This document shows positions 15,310 through 22,451 of a stretch of 64,000 nucleotides of DNA, piece after piece. Both the position numbers and the translations under genes were made by a program. The first letter of the stretch is position 1; the number at the start of each line of letters is the position of its first letter. The notes below the pieces were generated by a model. It was not told where the DNA came from. It worked only from the letters and a program-made list of their open reading frames with translations, and made no database searches. The DNA comes from Laedolimicola sp934402125 (GTDB taxonomy: Bacteria > Bacillota > Clostridia > Lachnospirales > Lachnospiraceae): contig NZ_JBQHTG010000004.1 of assembly GCF_052065835.1 (NCBI RefSeq), positions 1 to 64,000 of the forward strand. The letters run 5' to 3'.

Positions 15310-15942
15310 TTATGCCCTCCCTTCGATCTTTTCAAATTTCCATGCCGGGACTTTGCATACCGGGCACAGCTCCGGTGCGTTTTCTCCGATATAAACAAAA
15401 CCGCAGACTGTGCAGACCCAGATGTTTGTATCAGCAAGCATCGCTTCACCCTCGTTTAAGTAGCGATTCACAAGGGAAGAAAGCATTCTGGTGACTTTCT
15501 CACCCCAGACACAGATTCTTGCAGCACCTCTGTCATTGTTCTGATCAACTACAGCCCTCACATTGGGATAATTATCAATGTCATCCTGTAAAATCTTGGC
15601 TATCGTTTCTACTGTGGCATCATTAACTGCTGGTGTAATAGTCGTAAAATAGTCCGCTAACTGTTTAAACAAGTCTGCTTCTTCAGCTTTATACTGTTTC
15701 TCACATCCCCTTGCAAGATTGGAACATACAGCAGCTAACTGTCCTGCCGAAAGTTTTTTCAAATCAGCCGCCTCAGTGTTAACACTTATAGGTTTTACAT
15801 CTGCCTTTTGCATTTCAGGTTTAAAGTCAGATTTCGCTGCCCCACACAATGGGCACTTCCAGTCTGAGGGTAACTGTTCGAATGGAATTTTTTCTTTTTC
15901 ATCATCGTAGACATATCCACATATTTGACATATGTAACGCAT
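15310..15942 (-). CDS. Protein with rubredoxin domains at both ends
   Basis: 210 aa, starting MRYICQICGYVYDDEKEKIP, with AAAGGAG upstream; the frame is open further but overlaps perR without family similarity. N-terminal rubredoxin: C5-x2-C8 and C30-x2-C33. A helical middle (about 55-165) has no ExxH pairs like those of rubrerythrin, so a di-iron site is not evident. The C-terminus is a rubrerythrin-type rubredoxin (WVCTVCGFVY..LCPVCKVPAWKF). Likely an electron carrier or peroxide-defence protein acting with the downstream rubrerythrin; the two genes are 2 bp apart. Confidence 0.85.
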   Translation of the reverse strand: MRYICQICGYVYDDEKEKIPFEQLPSDWKCPLCGAAKSDFKPEMQKADVKPISVNTEAADLKKLSAGQLAAVCSNLARGCEKQYKAEEADLFKQLADYFTTITPAVNDATVETIAKILQDDIDNYPNVRAVVDQNNDRGAARICVWGEKVTRMLSSLVNRYLNEGEAMLADTNIWVCTVCGFVYIGENAPELCPVCKVPAWKFEKIEGRA

Positions 15943-15955
15943 CCAAACATCTCCT

Positions 15956-16339
15956 TTACTTATTTTGACAATCCTTGCAGATTCCCTTAAATATAATATC
16001 ATAATCCAGCAACTGGATATCATATTCTGCATGCATAAATGCATCAATCTCTTTTACTTCATTAAGGTTTACATCAAAGATTTTTCCACACTCCACACAT
16101 CTTACATGATAATGCCTAGTAAGTGTAAAATCGTATTGATCCGCTCCACCAGGAATTTCAACTTTTCTTATTTTAGCTTCACCGGCTAAAATGCTGAGAT
16201 TCCTATATACCGTTCCTTTTCCAATTGATGGATAATCTTTCTTTATATAGTCGTACACCTCATCTGCAGTAACATGTCGACGCATCTTAGTTACAGCGTT
16301 AAGCACCAATTCTTTTTGTATAGTGTTTCTCTTATCCAT
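15956..16339 (-). CDS. perR: Fur-family peroxide regulator, PerR-like
   Basis: 127 aa, family-typical length. N-terminal winged helix (residues about 1-70: TVYRNLSILAGEAKIRKVEI) and dimerisation domain with HYHVRCVECGKIFDV and CKDCQNK, the two CxxC pairs that hold structural zinc in PerR/Fur. RHYHVRC and the AEYDIQ region would supply the regulatory metal site. It is first in a minus-strand operon with the two rubredoxin/rubrerythrin genes, 13 bp apart. Peroxide oxidation of PerR would derepress its own operon; this is inferred from context. Confidence 0.9.
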   Translation of the reverse strand: MDKRNTIQKELVLNAVTKMRRHVTADEVYDYIKKDYPSIGKGTVYRNLSILAGEAKIRKVEIPGGADQYDFTLTRHYHVRCVECGKIFDVNLNEVKEIDAFMHAEYDIQLLDYDIIFKGICKDCQNK

Positions 16340-16373
16340 AATACATCTTTGTTAGTAATAGTTCCTGATAAGG

Positions 16374-16402
16374 ATTATATATCATTTTTTCATCCATGTC
16401 AA
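16374..16402 (-). promoter_or_regulatory. Consensus promoter of the perR-rubrerythrin operon
   Basis: On the minus strand TTGACA (16397-16402) and TATAAT (16374-16379) are exactly 17 bp apart, 34 bp before the perR start codon. Both hexamers are perfect sigma-A consensus, so repression (presumably by PerR) must keep it off. Confidence 0.9.
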
Positions 16403-16413
16403 GTATTTTTATA

Positions 16414-16436
16414 TTTAAAGAGTATTACTCTTTAAA
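16414..16436. repeat. 23-bp perfect palindrome upstream of the perR promoter
   Basis: TTTAAAGAGTA and its exact complement flank one central base. It ends 11 bp upstream of the -35 hexamer and begins 28 bp after the DUF134 stop. It may be an operator (7-1-7 symmetry of Fur-type boxes is contained within it) or the terminator stem of the DUF134 gene (AAAGAG..CTCTTT followed by an AT-rich tail). Confidence 0.7.
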
Positions 16437-16463
16437 AGCTCTTCATTTAGTTCATCAGGTTCA

Positions 16464-16823
16464 CTAATATGCTTCTGTTAAAACTCTTTGCCCGTTCGTG
16501 ACTCCATTCAGATGGCACTTAGTACAGCTGAGGCGTCCATCACAAAGGGCATAATTTCCTCCATCGATTTGAAGGCCAATGCCCATTACCAGTGCTTTGG
16601 CGAGTTTTTCACGTGCATTATTATAAATAAGCTGTGCGGTGGTTCTTGCCACCCCCAGTTTATTAGCACATTCCTCCTGGATAAGGCCTTCCAAATCAAT
16701 CAGCCTGATGCTTTCATATTCGTCCACTGTCATTGTAAGCATTTCAAGATTGCTTAGTCCCTGCGGCAGAAAAATATTATGATCAGGTTCTTTACATACC
16801 ATTCTCTTTCTACATTTAGGCAT
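16464..16823 (-). CDS. DUF134 family DNA-binding protein
   Basis: 119 aa, starting MPKCRKRMVCKEPDHNIFLP, with GAGGTGAA upstream; the longer open frame is not supported. The DUF134 signature (MTVDEYESIRLIDLEGLIQEECA) precedes a sigma-like HTH (LGVARTTAQLIYNNAREKLA) and a C-terminal four-Cys segment (CDGRLSCTKCHLNG). Members are usually encoded beside NifX/NifB-type or iron-sulfur carrier proteins and are thought to regulate them; no such partner is seen here. A perfect palindrome lies between its ribosome site and upstream region. Confidence 0.88.
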   Translation of the reverse strand: MPKCRKRMVCKEPDHNIFLPQGLSNLEMLTMTVDEYESIRLIDLEGLIQEECANKLGVARTTAQLIYNNAREKLAKALVMGIGLQIDGGNYALCDGRLSCTKCHLNGVTNGQRVLTEAY

Positions 16824-16843
16824 TCTATTCACCTCGTTTTTAT

Positions 16844-16855
16844 TGGCATATGCCA
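16844..16855. promoter_or_regulatory. Candidate operator of the DUF134 gene
   Basis: TGGCATATGCCA is a perfect 12-bp palindrome 21 bp upstream of the DUF134 start codon. Its place just before the ribosome site suggests autoregulation; the cognate protein is inferred only from position. Confidence 0.5.
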
Positions 16856-16893
16856 TAAAAACATAATATCTTAACATTGCTGCTTTGTAAAGA

Positions 16894-16922
16894 AAAAACA
16901 CAACTCCACGAGCTGTGTTTTT
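16894..16922 (-). terminator. Terminator of the alpha/beta hydrolase gene
   Basis: AAAAACACA and TGTGTTTTT arms with a GC-containing inner pairing, 59 bp after the hydrolase stop. The minus-strand stem runs into T-rich sequence. Confidence 0.7.
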
Positions 16923-16980
16923 AATAGGCTTCAATATTAGGTTACATTGAAAATAGGAATTTAGCATAACGAATTAAAAT

Positions 16981-17796
16981 TTATCTCTCCGTTTGTGCAT
17001 TGGTTGTTTCTATAAAGTCGCGGATAATAGCGTTGACTTTATCCGGCTGATCATCATTTGCATTATGCGCTGCCCCCTGAATCATGATGAGTGGAAAACC
17101 GGTGCGCTGCTCCCATCTCTTGTTATAGACAGCAACCTTTCCGACCTTGTCCTTGTCTCCAAGCAATAGAACACTTTTACACGGAATATTCAAATTCTTA
17201 TTCTCAGGTATAAAGGCCGCCTCACCGATATACATTAGATGACACAGTTCGTTCTTCGAGTAAGAATCTATCATAGTGAGCATGCGCTTCTGTGCAGTCT
17301 CCGTTGCTCCGCACATCTTCGCCATTGAAGACCTCAGTATTTTGTTAGGAAACAATTTGCACATCCACTCCAACTGAGTCAGCCAAAACAGATCTGATTT
17401 GGAGTAGTAATCTCCAAGCGGAACACTATCGACCGAAATGAAGCCAATCGCCTTGGTTGGATGCTGATCAATATAATACTGAGCGATCATTCCTCCGAGC
17501 GACTGTCCGATGAATATGGCTCTGTCGATTCCTTCAATTCCAAGAATACAATCCAGTTCACTGCAAACATTGGCATATGTAAATTCATCATATGGTCTTG
17601 ACTTGCCATGGCACGGGCAATCCCACACCAGTACTTTGAACTCATCTTCGAAGCATGAAATTTGAGTTTCGAATAGATGATGATCTGCCGTCAGACCGGG
17701 CAGAAGCACTAATGCAATATCGCTCTGGATTATATTAGTCCAGTAATATGTAATTCCATGTTTGGACGAAACTGATTTCTCATGTAATCCCGTCAT
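16981..17796 (-). CDS. Alpha/beta hydrolase
   Basis: 271 aa, close to the usual length of the fold. The oxyanion region LLPGLTADHHLF, the nucleophile elbow IGQSLGGMIA (Ser about residue 98), an acid in LLLGDKDKVGKV and the catalytic His in IQGAAHNANDDQP complete a triad. The substrate is unknown; small-molecule ester or peroxidase-like activity is possible. It is 23 bp downstream of a small XRE regulator on the same strand, which may control it. Confidence 0.87.
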   Translation of the reverse strand: MTGLHEKSVSSKHGITYYWTNIIQSDIALVLLPGLTADHHLFETQISCFEDEFKVLVWDCPCHGKSRPYDEFTYANVCSELDCILGIEGIDRAIFIGQSLGGMIAQYYIDQHPTKAIGFISVDSVPLGDYYSKSDLFWLTQLEWMCKLFPNKILRSSMAKMCGATETAQKRMLTMIDSYSKNELCHLMYIGEAAFIPENKNLNIPCKSVLLLGDKDKVGKVAVYNKRWEQRTGFPLIMIQGAAHNANDDQPDKVNAIIRDFIETTNAQTER

Positions 17797-17819
17797 GATT
17801 ACCTCCGCAAAATTATAAT

Positions 17820-18041
17820 TTAATTCTCAATCTTATATTGTGCTCCATCTGGCAGTGTAAATGACTGCTCAAACTTAACACCAATGGCATCAGAGATCTG
17901 CTTGATCTCATCTATTGTCAAGGTGTCTCTTTGGAACTTCTTATTTAGGTTTTGCCGTGACTGACCAATACGTCTAGCCAATTCGGAAATAGTGATATTT
18001 TGCTGCTTACATATTGTTTTAATCATTTCTGAAGTAGTCAT
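17820..18041 (-). CDS. Small XRE-family regulator
   Basis: 73 aa, starting MTTSEMIKTICKQQNITISE, with AAAGGTGG upstream. The HTH is clear: ITISELARRIGQSRQNLNKKFQRDTLTIDEIKQISDAIGVKFEQSF. The tail (LPDGAQYKIEN) is short. Likely a local regulator of the hydrolase gene downstream, or of the adjacent partition genes. Confidence 0.85.
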   Translation of the reverse strand: MTTSEMIKTICKQQNITISELARRIGQSRQNLNKKFQRDTLTIDEIKQISDAIGVKFEQSFTLPDGAQYKIEN

Positions 18042-18135
18042 AGGCACCACCTTTCTCATTCCTATTGTAAACCATATGGTTGCATTTTTCAAGATTAACA
18101 AGGCTTAATACTCTTTACCCCGGGGCATACAAATA

Positions 18136-18167
18136 GCCTGCAGAGTCCAGTCTGGAAATCTACAGGC
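18136..18167 (-). terminator. Stem-loop after the small membrane protein gene
   Basis: GCCTGCAGA (18136-18144) pairs with TCTACAGGC (18159-18167), one wobble, a few bases after the stop codon at 18174. The minus-strand tail is TATTTG, the plus-strand tail ATGTTTTT, so direction is uncertain. Confidence 0.5.
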
Positions 18168-18173
18168 ATGTTT

Positions 18174-18458
18174 TTAGTTGCTTATAACAGCACAGACACT
18201 ATGTCGCACTGCATCCAATAGAACCTCTGCTGCGGTCAATCCAAACAGAATTAAATAGCTGATAAAGCCCATCGCTGCAAAAATGATTGCATTCTGCCAC
18301 ATCTGAAGACAGCAGGCCAGAATAATCGGGATTAGTAACAACGCCCAAAGAAATCCATGTACCATTCCAAATATCTTCGAAGCCAGTAGAGCTATCAACC
18401 ATACTACGGTTGCGACGATAACAACCGGCAGAAGTGCCAGCTTAATTAAAAATCTCAT
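18174..18458 (-). CDS. Small membrane protein, CD1845-like
   Basis: 94 aa, starting MRFLIKLALLPVVIVATVVW. Three hydrophobic segments (about residues 4-28, 33-52, 55-78). Such proteins follow the ParA/ParB/replication genes in many clostridial conjugative elements (CD1845-like); the similarity is by pattern and place, not by a strong motif. It is 9 bp downstream of the ParA-RepA remnant on the same strand. Confidence 0.7.
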   Translation of the reverse strand: MRFLIKLALLPVVIVATVVWLIALLASKIFGMVHGFLWALLLIPIILACCLQMWQNAIIFAAMGFISYLILFGLTAAEVLLDAVRHSVCAVISN

Positions 18459-18467
18459 AACGCCTCC

Positions 18468-19448
18468 TTATCTTACCGCCAATTGCGGCATATCATGATG
18501 AACCTCTGCAGTGTAATAACCACTAATCGTAGATGGAGCATTAAACAGTGCTGCCAGGAGATACTTCTTGATATTTCTGACCTTGCTGCTGTTTTGATTA
18601 AAACAATCTACCACATACTCCACATGCATTGATGTGAGCTTCAGGAATTTGCTCCTTACCAATTCCGTTGGATACTCATTACTTGCAATAATCGTTGTCG
18701 GGCTTTTGCTTACGACAACCTTCACATTCGGGCAATGAATAAATACGCTGGAGCCTAATGCACTGGTCTCCGCTGCCTTTACGGAGGAAGGGATAGTAAC
18801 TTCAAATACTCCGATGTTTTCATAGAGCTCATGTACCGTAGCAGAGATATCCTTGGTGAAGTTGGTGCGATAGTCCACCATCGTAAGAAGAATACCCTCC
18901 ACACGGAGCTTACGATTCATTCGCTTTTTTACCATAGTGATGGTTTTGATCAGTTGCTGAAGGCCTTTCACCGGAAGGTACGCAGCCTGCACTGGAATCA
19001 GAACAGAATCTGCAGCAACCAAGGTATTGATTGTCATCATACCCAGAGAAGGCATACAGTCGATAAGTACATAGTCGTACTGTTCCTTAATCGTATCCAG
19101 ATATTCCTTCATCATCAACTCGCGGCTCATTACGTTTGCCATAGACGCTTCGACAGCAGAAAGTTCGATATTTGCCGGGAGGAGATCCACGCCTTCCTCA
19201 TGATGAACAATACCCATGCTTTCTTCGATAGGTTCATCATCAATAACAGCTGTCAATACTGTGGCCAATGTTTCATGAAGCTCATCTGGTTATGCAAAGC
19301 CAAGGCTGGCAGTTAAGCTTCCCTGAGGATCAGCATCAATGAGAAGGACCTTCTTTCCTTCACGAGCAAGGCCAATACCAAGATTTACAGCAGTGGTGGT
19401 CTTTCCAACGCCGCCTTTCTGATTTGCGATTGCGATTACTTTACACAT
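18468..19448 (-). pseudogene. ParA-RepA chimera with in-frame stop
   Basis: One frame of 326 codons plus stop. It starts MCKVIAIANQKGGVGKTTTA (Walker A, residues 9-18), then LLIDADPQGSLTASLGFA, a TAA at codon 53 (19290-19292), and resumes PDELHETLATVL... with YDYVLIDCMPSLGMMT and the ParA body to about residue 240. From about residue 245 it is no longer ParA: NEYPTELVRSKFLKL..HVEYVVDCFNQ..KVRNIKKYLLAALFNAPSTI..YYTAEVHHDM is the C-terminal (DUF6017-like) end of a RepA-type replication initiator. So a deletion joined parA to the tail of repA, and a nonsense codon interrupts it. Translation could restart at TTG (19268), but that product lacks the P-loop. Confidence 0.85.
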
Positions 19449-19454
19449 TCTCGA

Positions 19455-20321
19455 TTACCTCTTTCCTGATTGATTTTTCATTTGAATAGCCAGCCATCGG
19501 TCAAGCAGCTGGAAAATAGTGTCCTGCATTTTCTGCGGTGTGTAGTTGCTGGGAAAATACTTCGCAACTCTGTTCATTGGGAGAGCCAGGTTCCAGCTGT
19601 CAGGCTTCTTCTGTTCCGACATGATCGTGAGGATCATATCATCTGTAAGCAGTCTGGCTTCCGATAGTTTCTTCATCCTTAGTGCCTGAGCTCTTGAGGG
19701 TGAAGCCTGCTCACTATCCATAGTCAGTAGAAGCATTTTTTGCTCGTTCTCTCTGAGATAAGAAATCTCAGTTGCAGGGGAGATAGCCATCTTTCCTTCG
19801 TCCACAAGCTCCATGAGCTCAGGGATCAGCTCATTCAATCGAATGTAGCGATGGATCTGCGTCGAACTGTCCGGACTGTTTTCGGCTATCATTTCTCTGG
19901 ATGAAACGCCAGACTTTCGTCCACTGGGGTCTGAAGTCAGATCAGTTCTTGCACCCTGGCACTTGATTGCTTCCAGCTTCATCTTGTAAGCTTTGGCCTT
20001 TTCACTGGGCAAAATGACTTCTCTTTGAAAATTACTATCCACCATCATGATCGTGGCCTCGCTCAGATCAGCCTCCTTGATGATGGCAGGAACGGTTTTA
20101 TGTTCAAGCAGCTCACACGCATGCTTTCTACGGTGACCGGATATGATCTCATAAAAATCATCTTCCGACCTTCGAACAATGATCGGCATCAGAACTCCAA
20201 CCTGACGGATGCTTTCAACAAGCTGCTGCATCATGTCATCATCTCGAACATAAAATGGATGATTGGGAAATGCTCTCAGGCTGGTTACTGCAATCTGAAC
20301 AACTTCTTCCGATAAACTCAT
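19455..20321 (-). CDS. ParB-family partition protein
   Basis: 288 aa, starting MSLSEEVVQIAVTSLRAFPN, with AAAGGAGG nine bases upstream. The ParB N-terminal domain has AFPNHPFYVRDDDMMQQLVESIRQVGVLMPIIVRR and the nucleotide-binding box ISGHRRKHACELL. An HTH region (about 150-215) and a C-terminal part with DSWNLALPMNRVAKYFP follow. It normally binds parS sites and works with ParA; here the partner gene 6 bp downstream is broken. A GAGGT site near its end serves parA. Confidence 0.9.
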   Translation of the reverse strand: MSLSEEVVQIAVTSLRAFPNHPFYVRDDDMMQQLVESIRQVGVLMPIIVRRSEDDFYEIISGHRRKHACELLEHKTVPAIIKEADLSEATIMMVDSNFQREVILPSEKAKAYKMKLEAIKCQGARTDLTSDPSGRKSGVSSREMIAENSPDSSTQIHRYIRLNELIPELMELVDEGKMAISPATEISYLRENEQKMLLLTMDSEQASPSRAQALRMKKLSEARLLTDDMILTIMSEQKKPDSWNLALPMNRVAKYFPSNYTPQKMQDTIFQLLDRWLAIQMKNQSGKR

Positions 20322-20345
20322 TACACATAGCCTCCTTTGGGCAAA

Positions 20346-20384
20346 TAAAAAAGCGCCCAACTATTTTTTAGATAGCTGGACGCT
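20346..20384 (-). terminator. Terminator-like hairpin directly before parB
   Basis: On the minus strand AGCGTCCAGCTAT and ATAGTTGGGCGCT pair (two wobbles) around an A-rich loop and are followed by TTTTTT. It ends about 12 bp before the parB ribosome site, so it either closes an upstream gene or acts as an attenuator in the parB leader. Confidence 0.75.
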
Positions 20385-20446
20385 CAGTATAAAGTGAAAT
20401 CCGATATGCCTTATTTGGTTAAATCTGTTCAAAAGTTATTCATGAA

Positions 20447-20587
20447 CTACTCGTCAAACAGTGAAGAAAAGGTCTTGATGAGCCGGTCTTAGTCAGTGCT
20501 GTAGGCAAGTTCTTTATTTCCTACATTAGCCCATTTTTTAACCCATTTCTTCAAATTAACCCCGATTTCGCCCTTATTAAGGTGATT
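20447..20587 (-). pseudogene. Decayed gene fragment with internal stop
   Basis: A 46-codon minus-strand frame looks protein-like (KGEIGVNLKKWVKKWANVG then ELAYSTD), hits TAA at 20489-20491, and continues DRLIKTFSSLFDE to a TAG. It is preceded by TGA. The family is unrecognised; it resembles the C-terminal tail of a larger element gene. It lies between parB and the rpsI terminator in a 378-bp stretch without intact genes. Confidence 0.45.
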
Positions 20588-20633
20588 TCAATAGGATAAT
20601 TCATGGCACGCCACATCAGAGCTTATCAAAAAG

Positions 20634-20664
20634 AAAAAACCCCGAAAACGCAGTGTTTTCGGGG
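20634..20664 (-). terminator. Terminator of rplM-rpsI
   Basis: CCCCGAAAAC (20640-20649) pairs perfectly with GTTTTCGGGG (20655-20664), loop of five, and the minus strand then reads TTTTTT. It is 36 bp after the rpsI stop. Confidence 0.95.
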
Positions 20665-20699
20665 TTTTTGATAGCTTTTCTTGTGTTCTGAGAAAGCGA

Positions 20700-21092
20700 T
20701 TAACGCTTGCTGAACTGAGGCGCTCTTCTCGCTGCCTTCAAGCCGTATTTCTTACGCTCTTTCATTCTCGGGTCACGAGTCAGGTAACCAGCCTTCTTCA
20801 GGACCGGACGGTAATCCGGATCTGCCTGAAGCAGTGCTCTTGCGATACCATGACGGATAGCACCAGCCTGTCCTGTATATCCGCCTCCGCGAACATTTAC
20901 CAGAACGTCGAACTTGTCTGCTGTCTCTGTAGCAACGAGCGGCTGACGAACGACTACCTTCAGGGTCTCAAGACCAAGATACTCGTCGATGCTTCTCTTA
21001 TTGATGGTGATATTTCCAGTACCCGGTACCAGGTATACTCTTGCGATGGATTTCTTTCTTCTGCCAGTTCCGTAGAATTTTGACTTAGCCAC
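20700..21092 (-). CDS. rpsI: 30S ribosomal protein S9
   Basis: 130 aa, full length. Starts MAKSKFYGTGRRKKSIARV and has the S9 core (NVRGGGYTGQAGAIRHGIARAL) and the basic C-terminus KYGLKAARRAPQFSKR that reaches the P-site tRNA in the ribosome. It is 30 bp downstream of rplM in the usual bicistronic order. The 3' end is intact although a mobile-element remnant begins just beyond its terminator. Confidence 0.99.
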   Translation of the reverse strand: MAKSKFYGTGRRKKSIARVYLVPGTGNITINKRSIDEYLGLETLKVVVRQPLVATETADKFDVLVNVRGGGYTGQAGAIRHGIARALLQADPDYRPVLKKAGYLTRDPRMKERKKYGLKAARRAPQFSKR

Positions 21093-21122
21093 TGTAAATT
21101 TCCTCCTTTAACCTTTTCTCAA

Positions 21123-21551
21123 TTAAAATGTAAGCACTTCCGGCTTCTGAGCCTCATGATTGTGCTCCGGACCAGCGTATACGTGAAGCTTTGTATACAT
21201 CTGTCTTCCCAGCGGTCCCTTCGGAAGCATGCCCTTTACAGCGAGCTCGATAACCTTCTCCGGCTTCTTGTTCATCATCTCACGCAGGGTGGTCTCTTTC
21301 ATACCGCCTACGTAATCAGAGTGATGATAGTAAATCTTCTGATCCAGCTTCTTGCCGGTTACTTTGATCTTGTCTGCATTTACAACGATTACATAATCTC
21401 CGGTGTCGATGTGCGGAGTAAAGATTGCTTTGTTCTTACCTCTCAGAACTTTAGCTACTTCTGAAGCCAAACGTCCTAATGTATATCCTGTAGCGTCAAC
21501 TACATACCATTTTCTCTCAATTGTTGCTGGACTAGCCATGTAACTTTTCAT
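21123..21551 (-). CDS. rplM: 50S ribosomal protein L13
   Basis: 142 aa, starting MKSYMASPATIERKWYVVDA; AGGAGG precedes this ATG. Conserved L13 elements: GRLASEVAKVLRGKNKAIFTPHID, GDYVIVVNADKIKVTGKK, and GMLPKGPLGRQMYTKLHVYAG. An early assembly protein of the 50S subunit. A perfect consensus promoter lies about 95 bp upstream, so it need not depend on the truA/ECF transcript. The roughly 90-nt leader could hold an L13 autoregulatory site, not demonstrable here. Confidence 0.99.
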   Translation of the reverse strand: MKSYMASPATIERKWYVVDATGYTLGRLASEVAKVLRGKNKAIFTPHIDTGDYVIVVNADKIKVTGKKLDQKIYYHHSDYVGGMKETTLREMMNKKPEKVIELAVKGMLPKGPLGRQMYTKLHVYAGPEHNHEAQKPEVLTF

Positions 21552-21646
21552 TGGTTTTCCTCCTGAAAATAAATTGAAACTTCTATGGAAATATGTCATT
21601 ACCGGGGCTTTGGCTCAGACATTTTCGCACTACGTCACATTGAATT

Positions 21647-21675
21647 ATTATATGATAGAAACGCGGTTGTGTCAA
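21647..21675 (-). promoter_or_regulatory. Consensus promoter of rplM-rpsI
   Basis: On the minus strand TTGACA (21670-21675) and TATAAT (21647-21652) with a 17-bp spacer, 9 bp after the truA stop. Ideal sigma-A promoter for a highly expressed ribosomal operon. Confidence 0.93.
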
Positions 21676-21683
21676 CCACTTTT

Positions 21684-22451
21684 TCAACTTTTCTGTCCCG
21701 GAAATTCCGGATGCTCCGGATATTCCATTTTTATCAGAGTCAGGCCTTTCGCCGGAGCTGTCGGTCCCGCTGCCTGACGATCCCGCGCCTCTATGATACC
21801 CGGGATTTCTGCCGGGTCTGTAACTCCGAAGCCCACATTTATCAGGGTACCTGCAAGAATGCGGACCATATTGTAGAGAAAGCCGTTTCCGGTCACCCGG
21901 ATTCGTATCATATCCCCTTCTCTTATCACGTCCAGACTGTAAATAATCCGGACCGTGGTTTCCGCCTGGGTATGAATGCTGCAAAAGCTTTTAAAATCAT
22001 GTTCTCCCAAAAATGGCAGGCAAGCCTCCCGCATCTTCGCCACGTCCAGCTTCTTCCGGAAGAAGTGGCTGTTCAGCCGTTCTCCGGGCAGTTCGAATTC
22101 CCGGTTCAGAATCCGGTATTCATAAGTCTTGATACAGCTGGTTTTCCTTGGGTGGAACTGATCGTCCACCCGGAAGGACTGCTGCACGCGGATATCCTCC
22201 GGCAGACGGCTGTTCAGAGCATAGGCCATCTTCTCCGCCGGCATCCGGGCCTCTGTATCAAAAACAGCCACATTTCCCAGCGCATGGACGCCGGAATCGG
22301 TCCGGCTGGCGCCAATCACCGCAATCTCCTCTTTTAATAAAGAAGAAAGAGCCCTGTTCAGCTCTCCTTCTATCGTATCTCCGTTATTCTGTACCTGCCA
22401 GCCGCAATAATTTGTGCCGTCATAGGCCACTATCAGCATTACCCGTTTCAT
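21684..22451 (-). CDS. truA: tRNA pseudouridine(38-40) synthase TruA
   Basis: 255 aa, starting MKRVMLIVAYDGTNYCGWQ. The catalytic Asp is residue 52 in GASRTDSGVHALGN. Other family marks: RLPEDIRVQQSFRV, HPRKTSCIKTYEYRI, GNGFLYNMVRILAGTLINVG. It converts uridines 38-40 of the tRNA anticodon arm to pseudouridine. The start overlaps the ecfT stop (ATGA), as in many Firmicutes where truA follows the ECF module. Confidence 0.98.
   Translation of the reverse strand: MKRVMLIVAYDGTNYCGWQVQNNGDTIEGELNRALSSLLKEEIAVIGASRTDSGVHALGNVAVFDTEARMPAEKMAYALNSRLPEDIRVQQSFRVDDQFHPRKTSCIKTYEYRILNREFELPGERLNSHFFRKKLDVAKMREACLPFLGEHDFKSFCSIHTQAETTVRIIYSLDVIREGDMIRIRVTGNGFLYNMVRILAGTLINVGFGVTDPAEIPGIIEARDRQAAGPTAPAKGLTLIKMEYPEHPEFPGQKS

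Noticed and set aside
19268..19448. Programmed frameshift or stop-codon readthrough in parA
   Set aside because: The frame is the same on both sides (no shift), there is no slippery run or stimulatory structure seen at the TAA, and the 3' half is also deleted and fused, so simple decay is the better reading.
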